The notes below the pieces were generated by a model, which was not told the DNA's origin, did no database searches, and saw only the letters and a program-made list of their open reading frames with translations. From assembly GCA_026075535.2 (NCBI GenBank), contig AP026538.1, forward strand, positions 6,200,001 through 6,264,000: DNA of 64,000 nt. The letters are read 5' to 3'. Each line of letters starts with the position of its first letter. Within the stretch, counting starts at the first letter, position 1. The stretch is from Tricholoma matsutake. Lineage: Eukaryota; Basidiomycota; Agaricomycetes; Agaricales; Tricholomataceae. This document shows, one piece after another, positions 22,079 to 33,520 of the stretch. A program made the position numbers and the translations under genes.

Positions 22079-24237
22079 CTAAGTAACCTTGCACAACCCG
22101 TCAGAGTCCCATCTCTCGCTACCAACGCCGGTGCGAACGATGAAGAGATCATTAGGATCGTACGTTCTCTTGATCTCACTCAGTCTTGCATAGTTGGGTC
22201 CATAAAAGACGTTCTGGAAATCTCTTTCAAGCACATCTGCCTCGTTGGAGTATGCCGCGCCATATTTGCCAGCAATGTTCTCGAGAATCGACAGCTGCTT
22301 GTTCCTGAACACATTCTCGATCGCATGAATATCCTTGATGGATGCTCCATCTTGCCAAGTGTTGAAGATATCCACCTGCCAACGAATTATAATGTATGCG
22401 TCTTGCCAATGCGAATAGTAGAACGCACGTGGGTCTTTGCTGTTCTCCATGCAGGGTGCACAGCAGAACGAATATAGTGGTTTTGCGCGACCTTCCCTGC
22501 GAGTCAGTAGGTAAATAATGAGAAACTTATGTCCTGGTCAAAGATGCGCAGAGCAGAAGCTTGAACGTACCGCCTGCCACAAGATTGCCATGGATGCTAT
22601 GGTTTCTTTCAATGACAGAAATCGTAATGATCATGGAAATACGTACGATGGCGTCCCAGCGTCTAACAGCTCCTTATATGTTTCACCCACCAACCTAGGA
22701 TGATGATAGACGCTTGCAGGAATCAATCGAGATCCTAGTACCGTATTGGTGGCGACGACATTGTCGGTGAACAGTAGTGCTTTGTTGATGAGGAGAGAAG
22801 ACACCTGCGACTGTACGACAGCTCCTGCAGCTTGGGCCTCATTAATGAAAGGAAGCATCCTCAAGGCAGCCACGGATGTCGAGGTTTTTGGGAAGTATGT
22901 GCGAATTGTCATGAAAGGTCCACCTGCCCCGGCGCTGACCTGGAAATACTGACCAGGGTGTAGATCATCCCAATCGAAGATATGGGCAGCATGTGCCTCC
23001 ACAACTTTGCTCATCATAGCGTTGGATGTGGTACTGATGGTAATGTTAGAGAACGTGGCGTTGAAGGTGAGGAATGTCTGGAATGTTGCAGAGGTGATGA
23101 CACCCCACGAACCGGCACCTCCTCCCCGGAGAGCCCAAAATACTATGTACGTGGGTGTTAATCAGATACGTATGTATACTAACGAAACTGTCAGAGCTCT
23201 CACAGTCGGGATTTTCATCCTCATTTGCGGTAACGAGCGAGCCATCAGCCAATACTATGGTAAATTCTATCGCGGTTGCCATATTTAAGTTACGAAAGTA
23301 GAACACGGGTGGGTAGCAGGAACTCACCAAAGCAACTATCCGCCGCAAGACCAAGGAAAGGTGAAAGTGCTGAGTGGCCTGCCCCCTGAACGTACCCTCC
23401 TGCGACAGCGACAGTAGCGGCAAAGCCACCGATGTAGATCTTGCCTTGTGTGCCTGTTTCTGTGTACAGCTGACTTAAATTTACGCCGCTGCCAACAGTC
23501 ACAGCTGGTCCTTTGCTTTTCCTGCCGACAACGAAATTATCTGTGAAAGTGATGTTTTGGAGCTTGTGAGTATGAATGAGCAGTGAGTTTTTGGCTGTTG
23601 AGCGACCAAGGTAATCGTGTCCAGAGCTTTTGACGGCAAGGCGGAGATTATGAGAGTGGGCAAATTGCACTGCTTTCTGAAAGCATGGAAATGCTGAATG
23701 ACGGGGTAGTGTATAGCTATGCTCCTACTGCTTACTTGTATATCGCTCGCCGATTCCGCCAAAACGGCAAACAACGGAACATTGCCTTGGCCGCAAGCTT
23801 TCGTGGAACTGTTCCGCAGGCAGAAAGAAGGATTATTAGAGTCGAAATCCTTCATGGACATGTGCCAGTAAGCAAGAAGATTGAGAGAAGGAGCTGAAGC
23901 ATACGTCTTCCCAATTGACCTGCATCCCTCGTCAATCAACTTAATATAATCCAAGATCGCGAGAGCTTACTTGGTTCATTGCGCCAGGTATGTTATTGAC
24001 ACGGAAGTTTGAACTGGTCCATTGTGCAGTTGTACAATTGTTGATCTGACAGTATTTTGCCGAGGGTACCACGGGAACGAGCCTTCCGCTAATGGACGCG
24101 TTCAGAGCTGTCCATTCGTTAGTTGAAGGAAACCCTGGATCGCCAGGCACATTGCGGCAGGTCGAAGTAGTAATGACAGGAAGTGTGAGATGGAGAAGAG
24201 CGAGAGAAATTACTAGGAGGGTCAGCATACTGTCCAA
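22079..24237 (-). CDS. Secreted FAD-linked oxidase, BBE/VAO type
   Basis: Berberine-bridge-enzyme-like oxidoreductase. The start at 24237 gives a signal peptide (MDSMLTLLVISLALLHLTLP) followed by the typical CRNVPGDPGFPSTNEW opening. The FAD-binding domain includes LAVKSSGHDYLGRST (about 23640-23595), whose His is the usual covalent flavin site, TVGSGVNLSQLY, and GGYVQGAGHSALSPFLGLAA (about 23405-23345). After a 60-80 base intron comes FTIVLADGSLVTANEDENPD, then WALRGGGAGSWGVITSATF (about 23145-23085). The C-terminal BBE element is NVFYGPNYARLSEIKRTYDP (about 22210-22150). The second flavin-linking Cys of bicovalent members is absent (GHS instead of GHC), so flavin is probably bound once. The substrate cannot be read; carbohydrates, alcohols and phenolics are all known for the family. 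Confidence 0.9.
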
Positions 24238-25480
24238 CCCACGGGACCAACACGGTCACCTTGTGTAGGGTATGTGTATGGAATGAAAATGACCAGCGAA
24301 AGTTCGACCCTGGTATAAGTACCCTGACAGCGGTACGCCGCATGTAGCTCGATTGACTGGTGACTGGTAAGGGGTGATTGGAACAATCGATATCAGCGTA
24401 CTAACCTGGCAAATCAATCATAGCGTGGCAGAAATGATGAGAGTTCCAATATTTGACCGCGGTGCCAAAAATCACTGGGACACGTCGTCGTTGCAGATGA
24501 ATAACTGTGGTGTAGCACACTTGCAAGCTACAAACATGGCAACAAATGTTCAAGAGCCCTCCCGCTATTCAAGCTACAAACATGGCACAAATGTTCAAGA
24601 GCCCAAAGGTACGATAGTTGGTTAGACGGCGAGTCCGAGGAATCGGATGAGGCAGCAGCAGCATCGAATTCCCACGCTGGTATTGATGTCCGCATTTGGC
24701 CTCATTACAGAAAATTCTCGTCCCACGTGATGTTGAGTTGACAGGAAATGCAGAGAGTCAGACTAATGTAAAACGTTAAATCTCCATAAGAGTTATGATT
24801 CTATAGTTTCGTCGGCGCGTCATTGAAATAGACTCATCGCCCGAGCGCCACCAGGTGGTATTTGCGCGTAGTTACGCGTTATTTGTTGATATCTATGTAC
24901 ATTACTTGATTTAAGTATGTTGCTCACTCATTGGCTCACTTCATGTCTCTCCAGCAAGTGCCAAACGCCAACTCTGCGGATTCCATGTCTTTCCAAAACC
25001 TTTATCGCTCCAGGTTCCCGTTCAATATGTCTTTAGCTACCTCCCCTCGGTCAATCTCTGCTTCCAGCCAACACAATTCCATTCCTGCCAAGGAATGAAT
25101 TCTAACCCTAAGTTCCTTTGGGTCACTGTGCGTCTTGCAATCGCTTGGTGGTGGTTTGCCTGCATCTCCCGCGGTTAAGTGAAGAGTAGCAACCGATGAA
25201 GCCGTGTTGTCATGACTGAACCTTTGTGCTTGGACGTTATACGTCAATCGAACATTGACATTCTCGGACAATCTCGCCCCAATGAAGTCTCGAGCCTTAC
25301 CCCGATTGCCTCTCCGGAAAAGTATCTTGTTCTCGATTCATGAGTTGGTCTAGCATCTTGACCACGTACAAAGCCCCGTCAGCATCGCCTCGGGACCCCG
25401 GTTCTCGTGCCCAGCTGGCCACTTACCCATCCGTACAGGATGCTGCATGGTCTCTGCCCTTTGCTTCCCTCGCCAGAATA
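24238..25480. other. Intergenic sequence with a 36-bp direct repeat
   Basis: At about 24523-24560 and 24569-24605 a segment containing CAAGCTACAAACATGG and AATGTTCAAGAGCCC occurs twice with one small deletion. A minus-strand frame at 25002-25271 (including LSENVNVRLTYNVQAQRFSH) looks mildly protein-like but has no recognised relatives and no clear gene structure. Promoter of the FAD oxidase should lie just above 24237. Confidence 0.4.
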
Positions 25481-27460
25481 TTAGGGTGTTTCCAATGCAT
25501 GCTTTCACTCTGGTGATGGCACTGGTTGGACGATGAATAGGGATAGGTGATGTCGGAACACGTGGACTTCATTGTTGGGACGTACGATCAACTCCGGAAT
25601 AGGATACCAGAGAAGCGTGTTTTGGGGCTTGTGCTCTTGGCTGAGTGGTTTTCGCACAGTCCTAGTTGGATGATGTCGATCGGACGGTCTAGCGGGGACA
25701 CATACAGACTTCCTCTAGGTAGTCGAGCTCTCCCCATTGCTGCTCTAGCATATTGGTTCTTTCATTCCAGTGTCGTACTACGACATTGTCTAGCGACACA
25801 GCGTTTACGGATTTGCAGCATCCTCCTGTCTGTCATGGATATAAACAAGCCTTCCGTACAAGATGTCTTTGGCCTGGGTCATCTCGACTCTTTCTATGAG
25901 GCTCCCTACTGCATATAGGTGCGGGGTGGGAACCTCAAAACCTGGTGACCTTTCCGTAGAGTTGCGATCGCCATGGGCTACTGTAATCCCTTTGTGCTGG
26001 TTTCGTGAAGGAGCAGGCAGCAGAGGGGTTGCGGGAGGAGTCCAGAAGCGTTGGCGGACGCATCGAAATTCACATGGCTTCGCGGTCGATAAGTGCTGGG
26101 GATTCTGGGGTAGTATCAGGCTATGAACATTCAATGGGACTAGCACAGGAAAGCTTGCTTTCGTGGATTCATTGGTTGTTAGGAACTTTATAGAGGGAAC
26201 GCTATGGCACGGCATTGGTCACACTGTGACACGGGCGTGCGCTGATCTGTTGTGTCCCTCCTTCGGTGGAAAACGTCTCTTGGTCGGATTCGTCATGGTT
26301 CATTCTCTTGTCCTGGACGTCTTCGCATGCCCCCAACCTCGTGTCCTTCTAAACAGGAAGGCTGACTGCGATTGCTCTGCTGTGCGTTAGTAACTCGACT
26401 CTCACCCTGTGTCTTATATCTCGACGCTCTGTTTGCTGGCGAACTGTAGTGGTTCGATGCTTCTCAGTGCCATCCAGGTTCCTCTATAAGGAGGAAAGCT
26501 CACTGTTCTACTCTTGAAAGCGAAGACCCATACCTTGCAGCCTTATCTGCGTCTTCGTTTTGATCTTCTACGCCTTGGTTTGTCTCCGTAGTTGTTCCAT
26601 TTTGTGAGATCGGGGCACTGGTCAGATTGATGACCCAGGCGCTGTGCTTTCCTCACTCCTTTGCTTCCATTGCTTCGGGTGGTCTGTCTACCAAGGATCT
26701 CCTGATACGCCCGTCATACCATTTTACTTCTGAAATTGTGACTCCTTCGGGAAAAGAGGCTCCCTCACGGAGAGCCTTGTTGCAATAGAGATTCGTTCTC
26801 GAGTACAGTTGTGATTGGTATTATATGATGGACTATCGGTGTTAAGAATCCTCTCTGGTTTGACATGACTCCTGCTGTGATGGAACTTGGGTGGGCGTGA
26901 ACCACTTCACTGGTGAGAATGACAAGGCTGATCACTGATCGCGCGGAACCTCTTGCGACCAATGGTACACACAAGAAGACGAAGCGAGGATCGTAATTTG
27001 ATTCAGGGATGTCGAGCTTACCTCTTGCGCCTCGCGGGGAGGATCGATCGGACAGCACGGCTACCCGGAGGGAAGTAATACCATTACTATGGTAGTCAGC
27101 AGCCTACATTGGCAGGACAGTGCTGAATGACGGATATGCTAGAGCAGGGTGGATGGGAGCCTCGTCGTTGTAATGACTGTGAGGACCTCCTCGGAGCAGG
27201 AGTCGGGCCAACACACATGGTTGGTCTTTCGGGACTAGCATCGTAGCGGGGGAAGCCTATGGGTTTCGAGAGTGTCGTGAAATGTTCTGGGGGCTATACA
27301 TGAGTTGGGCCCTCTGCGGACTGGTTAAGGACGTGGATGCCTTGGATTCGTCCACTGCATTGACGAGGACGCCTGACGTCCGATGACTCATGCCCGAATC
27401 AATTTTTCATACACTTTCGCCTTCGTGGTGATTTCAAGTTCTTGCCCCTCTAGTACAACA
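25481..27460 (-). repeat. Left arm of a long inverted repeat
   Basis: This 1,980-bp segment is an inverted copy of 36416-38149. The outer boundary reads TTAGGGTGTTTCCAATGCAT at 25481 and the inner one TAGTACAACA ending at 27460. Beyond these points similarity stops on both copies. Long stretches are near-identical, for example the open frame at 26765-27058, which matches one at 36799-37089. The left arm has extra sequence near 25615-25800. It contains relic coding-like segments (EGASFPEGVTISEVKW, GVLVNAVDES) in several frames but no intact gene. No convincing terminal inverted repeat or target duplication was found, so the element class is unknown. Confidence 0.88.
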
Positions 27461-27943
27461 CCTTTGGCAGCGAGGAAATGTGATAGAGAAGTCAGAACAA
27501 TTTGCATGCACAGGTGGTGCTAAGGTTGATTGACCATGTTTTATGTACTTTCTCGAACGATGTTTTCAAATGACAGCTACCTCTATATCGCATACCAGGC
27601 TGATGATGGAGGGGCGTGCATCAACGGCCGGTTCCCTGCAAACAATTGGGACAACCTCAAATTTCTGCTCACGCTGTAAGAGATATTGGTCGTCAGCAGT
27701 GGAACCCGAGGAGCGATAGCCTTCAAGTTCACAGCCATATTGCATTGAACCACTGATTAAGTACCTGGATGCCACAGATTCGTTCACTGCATTGAAGAGG
27801 ATGCCCAGGGCGTAGCCTGAGATTGCTTGAATGTCGTCAAGGCACTCGGACCGAGACAACCGGATTTGATCTTGAACGCCTAACTACAGCTAACTACCGA
27901 TCTTGCTTCGTTTCCCCGCACTTCTTTCTACAACGTCCTGAAT
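27461..27943. other. Spacer with a peptide segment related to the repeat arm
   Basis: Between the left arm and the Mo25 gene. On the minus strand, 27755-27830 encodes GILFNAVNESVASRYLIS, similar to GVLVNAVDESKASTSLTS encoded inside the left arm at about 27380-27325. It appears to be a diverged fragment of the same ancestral sequence. The Mo25 promoter should lie just before 27944. Confidence 0.35.
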
Positions 27944-29216
27944 ATGAATTTCTTCAAGACAAAGCCCCGCACACCGCCAGACCTGGTTCGAGGGCTGAAG
28001 GACGTAATCCCAAGACTAGAGACAAGCGCCCCAGGGGCAGAGACTCGTCGGAAGGTGCGCGAACCTTTCATGTTTATTCTTGCGATCTGATGCGAGTGTT
28101 GTCTCCTTGTTGACCGATCAGGCGAACGAAGATATCTCGAAGAATCTGCAGCAGATCAAAGCCATACTATACGGAGATGGTCCTGCAGACCCAGCACCAG
28201 AACTTGTGGCGCAACTCGCACAGGAGACGTACAACACGGACCTCCTGCACCTCCTTGTCCAGAATATTGCTCGTTTTGAGTTTGAATCACGAAAAGACGT
28301 AGTACAGATATTCAACAACCTACTTCGACGGCAGATTGGCTCGCGATGGCCGACCGTCGAATATCTCTCTGCCAAACACGAGGTGATCTTCTCTGCGCTT
28401 GCTGGATACGAGAATGAGGAAGTCGCCCTGAATACGGGGATGGTGCTAAAGGAGATGCTCAGGCATGAGCAACTAGCAAAGATCTTGCTTCACTCTGACC
28501 AGTGAGTCATTGACTCTATCCGTGCTAGCGTTGAACTAAGGAGTGCGAATTGCAGGTTTTACAAATTTCCACATTACATCGAGACAACGACATTTGGCAT
28601 ATCTTGTGATGCATTCGCTAATCTCAAGGAGACCCTAATACGGCATAAACCCATGGTCGCGGAATACCTAGATAAGAACTACGATCGGGCAAGTCATGCT
28701 AGCTACACCTTGTGACCAACTCATAATCGTTGCCCAAAACAGTTCTTCTCATCATTTACCACACTCATTCTTTCTAACAACTATGTGACGAAACGTCAGT
28801 CTCTGAAACTCCTGGGCGAGATTCTGCTCGACCGCGCAAACTTCAATGTCATGACGAGATACATCGCCAGCGAAGCCAATCTGAAGATGATGATGAACTT
28901 GCTGCGGGATAAGAGCAAGAACATCCAGTTCGAGGCGTTCCACGTGTTCAAGGTAAGTATGACGTGTCTTCGTGAGAGCGTAGTCCACTCATTCACTTGC
29001 CAGGTATTCGTTGCGAACCCCAAGAAACCACCTCAAATAGAAGCGATTCTACGTCGGAATAAGGAGAAACTTCTGACTTTCCTTAAAGGATTCCATAATG
29101 ACAAGGAAGGTACGTACTTCGGCTCTTTTTCAGAAACTGTAAACCAGCGAAACACCTTAGATGAACAATTCAGCGACGAGAAACAGTTCCTTATAGTTCA
29201 GATACAGGGTCTTTAA
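27944..29216 (+). CDS. HYM1: Mo25/Hym1-like scaffold protein
   Basis: Helical-repeat scaffold of the Mo25 (CAB39) family. In fungi, Hym1 acts in the RAM network with a GCK-type kinase and an NDR kinase to control polarity and cell separation. The start at 27944 gives [20 protein letters not shown]. The next exons read [77 protein letters not shown] (about 28556-28618), [39 protein letters not shown] and [16 protein letters not shown]. The last exon ends [18 protein letters not shown] at 29216. Six or so exons cover the family's full length of about 330-340 residues. No defects seen. Confidence 0.93.
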
Positions 29217-29574
29217 CGTCCCTCTTGCAGGAATTCAATCCTTGTGTGTTGTATCTTCCATGTTGTAATCATTTATTATGTACTTTATCATCCCACGTCG
29301 CATTTCCTTGCTCGCAGAACTCCCCTTTCGTTGCTCTGATTGCAGATGTTCTTTAACCAGCCTCCCACGCTACTCTACAATACCAGCACCACTTCCCAGA
29401 TTCGGACTTCCACACCCTGATGATTTTGCACCGATACGTGCATTCATGTATCCCATACCTTGTAATATGTAGCTGCATTCTCCACACACAATGCAAGTGT
29501 ACTTTCTAGTGTCTAGGTTACGTGATTTCGAACTGGAGAGCGTTGTTGTGCACTTCATTCATGGTCCATGTAAT
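29217..29574. other. Convergent intergenic sequence
   Basis: Shared 3' flank of the Mo25 gene and the minus-strand lactonase. No gene or repeat is seen. Confidence 0.5.
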
Positions 29575-30851
29575 TCAAAGCCACACAAAGGATGTCCTGG
29601 TGGGGATCTCCAAATTTTTCGCAACAAGCTCAAGGTTCCGACCACCCTCGGTCCTCCTGAACACAAGCACACCAGCAGTCCCCGCAAACCCAGAAGCAAT
29701 CAGGTATTTCTCGCCACCCCTCTCATCCACAGGCCCAATCTCCATCCCCCGAATCTGGTCAAGGCCAGTGTAGACTTGTCTCACTAGTTTCAAGCCCTCG
29801 AAGGGCGTTCCCTGATGGACGTGCTCGAAGATGGCAATTGTGTCGCCCCGTGGGTCTTGCGTGCCAGTGTTGCGGTTAGAGACGTAGATGTAGGGTACGG
29901 GGAACATCTCCGTAGGTGTAGGAATGAGAATCTCCGCGGCTGCGAAGGTGGAATTTTTGGGTGGATTGGGAGGCTTTATTGAGGCAGAAGCGATGATGGA
30001 AGATGTTCCGTTAGGTGCCTCGGGGATGCGCTGGACGGTAAGCGTCGAGCTAAGCTCGTGCAGTGTGAAGAGGCGATGATCTGACAAGGATGAAACGGAG
30101 AGAACTGTGACGTGGTGCGAATAACTTACTGTATATGGAGATATGTCTTGGCCCACTACCTGCTGGTTGAGGTATAGACCCGTGAATCGTGTATTGTCCC
30201 GGCCCTCCAGTGCGCCCAAGTCGCCATATCGTGTCACCACCCTTGAATCGAGTCAGGATATGCAGTTCTTTCATACAGCCTGCAAACTCACTAGATCAGG
30301 AACCAAGACCTCGTTGTTGTGCTCAAGGGCCATGTGTGGATGAGAAACCGCAGTGGGGGATGTGGATGTCAAAGGGAAGACGATCTCGGGCGCCGAGTTG
30401 TCGAAGGTCAACGGGGAGGAAGTTGTTGGTAAAATACGACCATTTCCCGAGTTGTAGTTGAAGACAGCGACTTCACCGGTAGAGAGTGCAGCTGTGTAAG
30501 CTGGAGCGCTCCCACCAGTGAGAACGGTGTCAACAGCATCTGACAGGGTACCGTTGGTGTTGATGTTGAATGACTGCAGCGCCCCTGTAACTACCTCATT
30601 CACCGCACTGAGAAACAAGTTGAACGGTTAATTTATGATAGTAGAGATGTGTGTACAAACTAAAGAATGCTCGAGTTAGTTGGATGAAGTGTAATCCAGG
30701 ATGGGGAGGGGCCTGTTGGGGATTTGGCTAGTAGAGAAAGAGAACAGGTGGCGGCGTTGAACAAATACGTCGCCACGAAGACGTCGTAGCCACCAGCTAA
30801 AATTGTAAAGGCAACCATAGTCTCTCTTGATGGGGCCACAGAGAGATCCAT
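29575..30851 (-). CDS. Lactonase-fold protein (6-phosphogluconolactonase-like propeller)
   Basis: A second seven-bladed-propeller lactonase-like protein. It opens with MVAFTILAGGYDVFVATYLF, preceded by 11 codons if the upstream ATG at 30851 is used; the internal ATG at 30818 is equally likely. Blade segments include WITLHPTNSSIL (about 30700-30662), NEVVTGALQSFNINTNGTLS (about 30600-30545), SHPHMALEHNNEVLVPDL (about 30345-30290), DTIAIFEHVHQG (about 29850-29815) and YLIASGFAGTAGVLVFRR (about 29690-29640), ending FVWL at 29575. There is no signal peptide. Four exons, with short introns. Family members hydrolyse sugar or muconate lactones; the substrate here is unknown. It is only distantly similar to the lactonase at 18665-20113. 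Confidence 0.85.
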
Positions 30852-31321
30852 GTCCTTGTGCGGGGTTTATATGTCAGGATCCATTAGGATCCATTCCGTA
30901 GATCAGCCGAAGAAGGCTACAACGAAATTGTTATGCCGTGCCGTTATGAGTTCATCCGATGGGAATTCGGTTACTATTGCTCTGAATTAGTCTGGAAGAT
31001 GACTGGTCGCTACAAGTCCCAAGGAACTGCTGCACCTTCGACCATATAAACGAAGCTAAAACAAAGTAGTCCACCTGAGATGTTTTTGACGGCCCCTTCT
31101 TGTGCGGCATCAAAAGGATCCTTCATGTACACGTGACAGTGGATTACCATAAGGATTCCCTCCATAAGGAAAGCCGAGAAGGTCATAAGGATAAGTCGAC
31201 GCGGTGTATGATACCGTAAATCAGGCATATGATATGCCTCACCAATGTGTGGGTCATGCAATGTTCACTCGTGATCATGACAACCAGGCGTTCCAGAACC
31301 AAACACACAGCAAGACCTCCT
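30852..31321. other. Intergenic sequence
   Basis: Upstream of the lactonase. An 83-codon minus-strand frame at 31010-31261 contains hydrophobic segments (LILMTFSAFLMEGILMVIHC) that could form one or two membrane helices. It has no recognisable family and no splice context, so I do not call it a gene. A small inverted motif, AGGATCCATTAGGATCC, lies near 30876. Confidence 0.35.
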
Positions 31322-32405
31322 TCAATTCCCTTCAGAACCAGAGGATTCATTTTCGATTTCTAGCTCATCTAGATCTTCCCCGGGTCCGGCTTGCCAGAAC
31401 CTCCACTCCACTCTTCTCAGCGCAGGAGGACGATTGTATACAACCTCATTATTTCCACCTTCACTACGAATTCCTTGCTTTCTTGCCACCCAACGATCTC
31501 GAAAGGCGTCATCTTCATACATGATTCTCATGCAGCTATCGCATTCGCCTGCCCAGAGATTCTCATTCTGACCTTTGCCATCAGCCAGTGTACTGTGTCC
31601 CAAACCGAAATCAGCGACAGTTATGCAAACAGTGTGCAGAAGTGGCAGAGAGCAAAGCGCTCGTGCATAGTGCATCTATATGACATATAAGCGCCCAATA
31701 CTTAACAGTAGAGAGTGAGTAGCACCGGTAATCCAAGTCCACCTTTGTATATAATTTTCTCTGGACCAGGTGCATGGAACCTTATTCTGGAACATGTGTG
31801 ACAAAGGCAGCACCATATTCTCTGCTGTCGCAGCCTTAGGACCTCAAGCTTTGGTAAAAATTTGCCGATATTGTAAAAGATAAGAGGCGAAGGCCACGGG
31901 AGTCCTCGAATATCCAATTCAGTCACTGTTGAGGGCACATGGGTAAGCGGAAGTAGGGCTTCTGATTCTTGCGAGCCATAGAGTGGCATCATGGCTTGAG
32001 GTAACCAGTCCAAGCGAATTCCAGCTAAGCGTTCAAAACCACAAAGTTTCCAGACTTGTAAATCCGATGAAGCAAGTTGAACGCAGTGCAATTCCCTTGC
32101 GATAAATCAGCTTAGGAAATGTACGGTGGAATCGCGCACGAAGACCACCTTGCACAAGTCCGCTTCATTTCTGGAAACAGATTATCCATGAGATACAAGT
32201 CCTTTGATGACTTTATGAAAAGAGTGCGAAACCAGCGCTCAATGGCCAGTGCTCGGTATAATTTTGAAGCCAAGGTAATTGATTCAATTGACGACCAAAT
32301 CGGTTTGGTCGTCCGTCCAGGCTCTTCGCAGGCGGAAAGGGATGTGGAATCATTGAATATACTTTCGATAATTTCGCGGACGAGCTCTAGTGGCACAGAG
32401 TACAT
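31322..32405 (-). CDS. F-box-like protein
   Basis: The N terminus MYSVPLELVREIIESIF (32405 downward) matches the short F-box-like opening of the large Agaricomycete F-box family. Such proteins pair with Skp1 in SCF ubiquitin ligases. The middle has leucine-rich, LRR-like strands (LPSTVTELDIRGLPWPSPL-type sequence near 31930, and FLPKLEVLRLRQQRIW at about 31850-31805). The C terminus reads ENLWAGECDSCMRIMYEDDA (about 31570-31510), then PPALRRVEWRFWQAGPGEDL, ending acidic at 31322. Introns are inferred at about 32110-32170, joining KRTW to ELHCVQLAS, and about 31680-31730. Its substrate cannot be predicted. Confidence 0.65.
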
Positions 32406-33520
32406 GACATGAGAGGTGATAGGGTCGGAGTTGCAAACCAAACTCAAGCATGTGATCACATTCCCGCAAGAGTGTCACGTGATGAATTTGGTCTCCCCTC
32501 GAAACGGTCCTTGAAGGTTTTTTGGAGGTCAATTTTTTCTAGTTGAGATCATTCTCGATGTCCAAACCCTACGACATGTTGAACGTATGTTTCAATGAAG
32601 TGGAGCCGCTTCCTCATCCTGCGATTGCCACAGCAGCAAAACAACAGGACAAGAATCAAGCTGCACGGCGATACAGTCATATATAACTTGCTTAACTCAG
32701 TTCCTGATACCAGAACACATGTAGCCATGTACGTAAACAACAACGTTAAATGCCCAGATTGCGTCAAGCTTGGATCAGTTGGGATGCCCAACTTGGCACG
32801 TCACCAGGGTAGCGAGAAATGCAAAATGCAAGACCTTGCCATCCCAACGAGCCTCAGACGCAACAAGCATAGAACCTAGACAGTAGAACCTAGACAGCAG
32901 AACCCATTCACACGAGAGGCACTGCAACACAGGCCGGTCGCTTATGTTGGACCCGGGATTTACTAATGCTTTCGGAATGCACTTGCGGAGTTGTAGTCCC
33001 CCAGGACGAAGTCCTGCCGAGCATAATGTGATTCGTTGTAGAAAGGCCTGGTTGTGAGTCTTACACCCTCTCAAGTATCTTCTGTGCATAGGGCTCGAGT
33101 ACGCAACTAACAATTGGACCTGCGAAGCTTGTGGGTCAGATCATCCAGGAAAGCGTCTCCGATAGCAAAATTCCGGTAGAGCGAGTGGAAGTAGTCGAGA
33201 CGAAAGGTGAGACACCACAGTTCCACTCGCTGAGTCAGCCTTTGTTAGAGTTCTTTTGGGCTTAATTTTTTTCGTGACGCCCCCTTGCTTCCCCGCCAAC
33301 AATTTTGTGTCTCTTTTGCAGTGCAGTATGTCCTAATATCTATTCATACTTCAAGAACTACAAGATTCGTGGCAGATGGATACAGAAAAGCTAAGTTTAC
33401 AAAGGATTTCTCGTTACTGTCCTTAATGATTCAGACCTGCAAGGAATTGGGGAATATACATGGCAAGACTTCAAGTCCCCCGCGGCCCGCCGCATGAGTC
33501 GATTCGTGTTCAAATCCATA
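32406..33520. other. Intergenic sequence with a possible zinc-finger relic
   Basis: Plus-strand sequence at about 32740-32835 encodes VKCPDCVKLGSVGMPNLARH followed by a spaced Cys, a single C2H2/C2HC-like finger. It has no neighbours that would make a complete gene, so it is probably a relic. A duplicated ACAGTAGAACCTAGACAG-like motif occurs near 32870-32900. The rest shows nothing I recognise. Confidence 0.35.

Noticed and set aside
25481..25486. TTAGGG at the end of the left arm as a telomere trace
   Set aside because: Only one copy is present and it is TTAGGG in both arms as part of the repeat boundary, with no tandem array.
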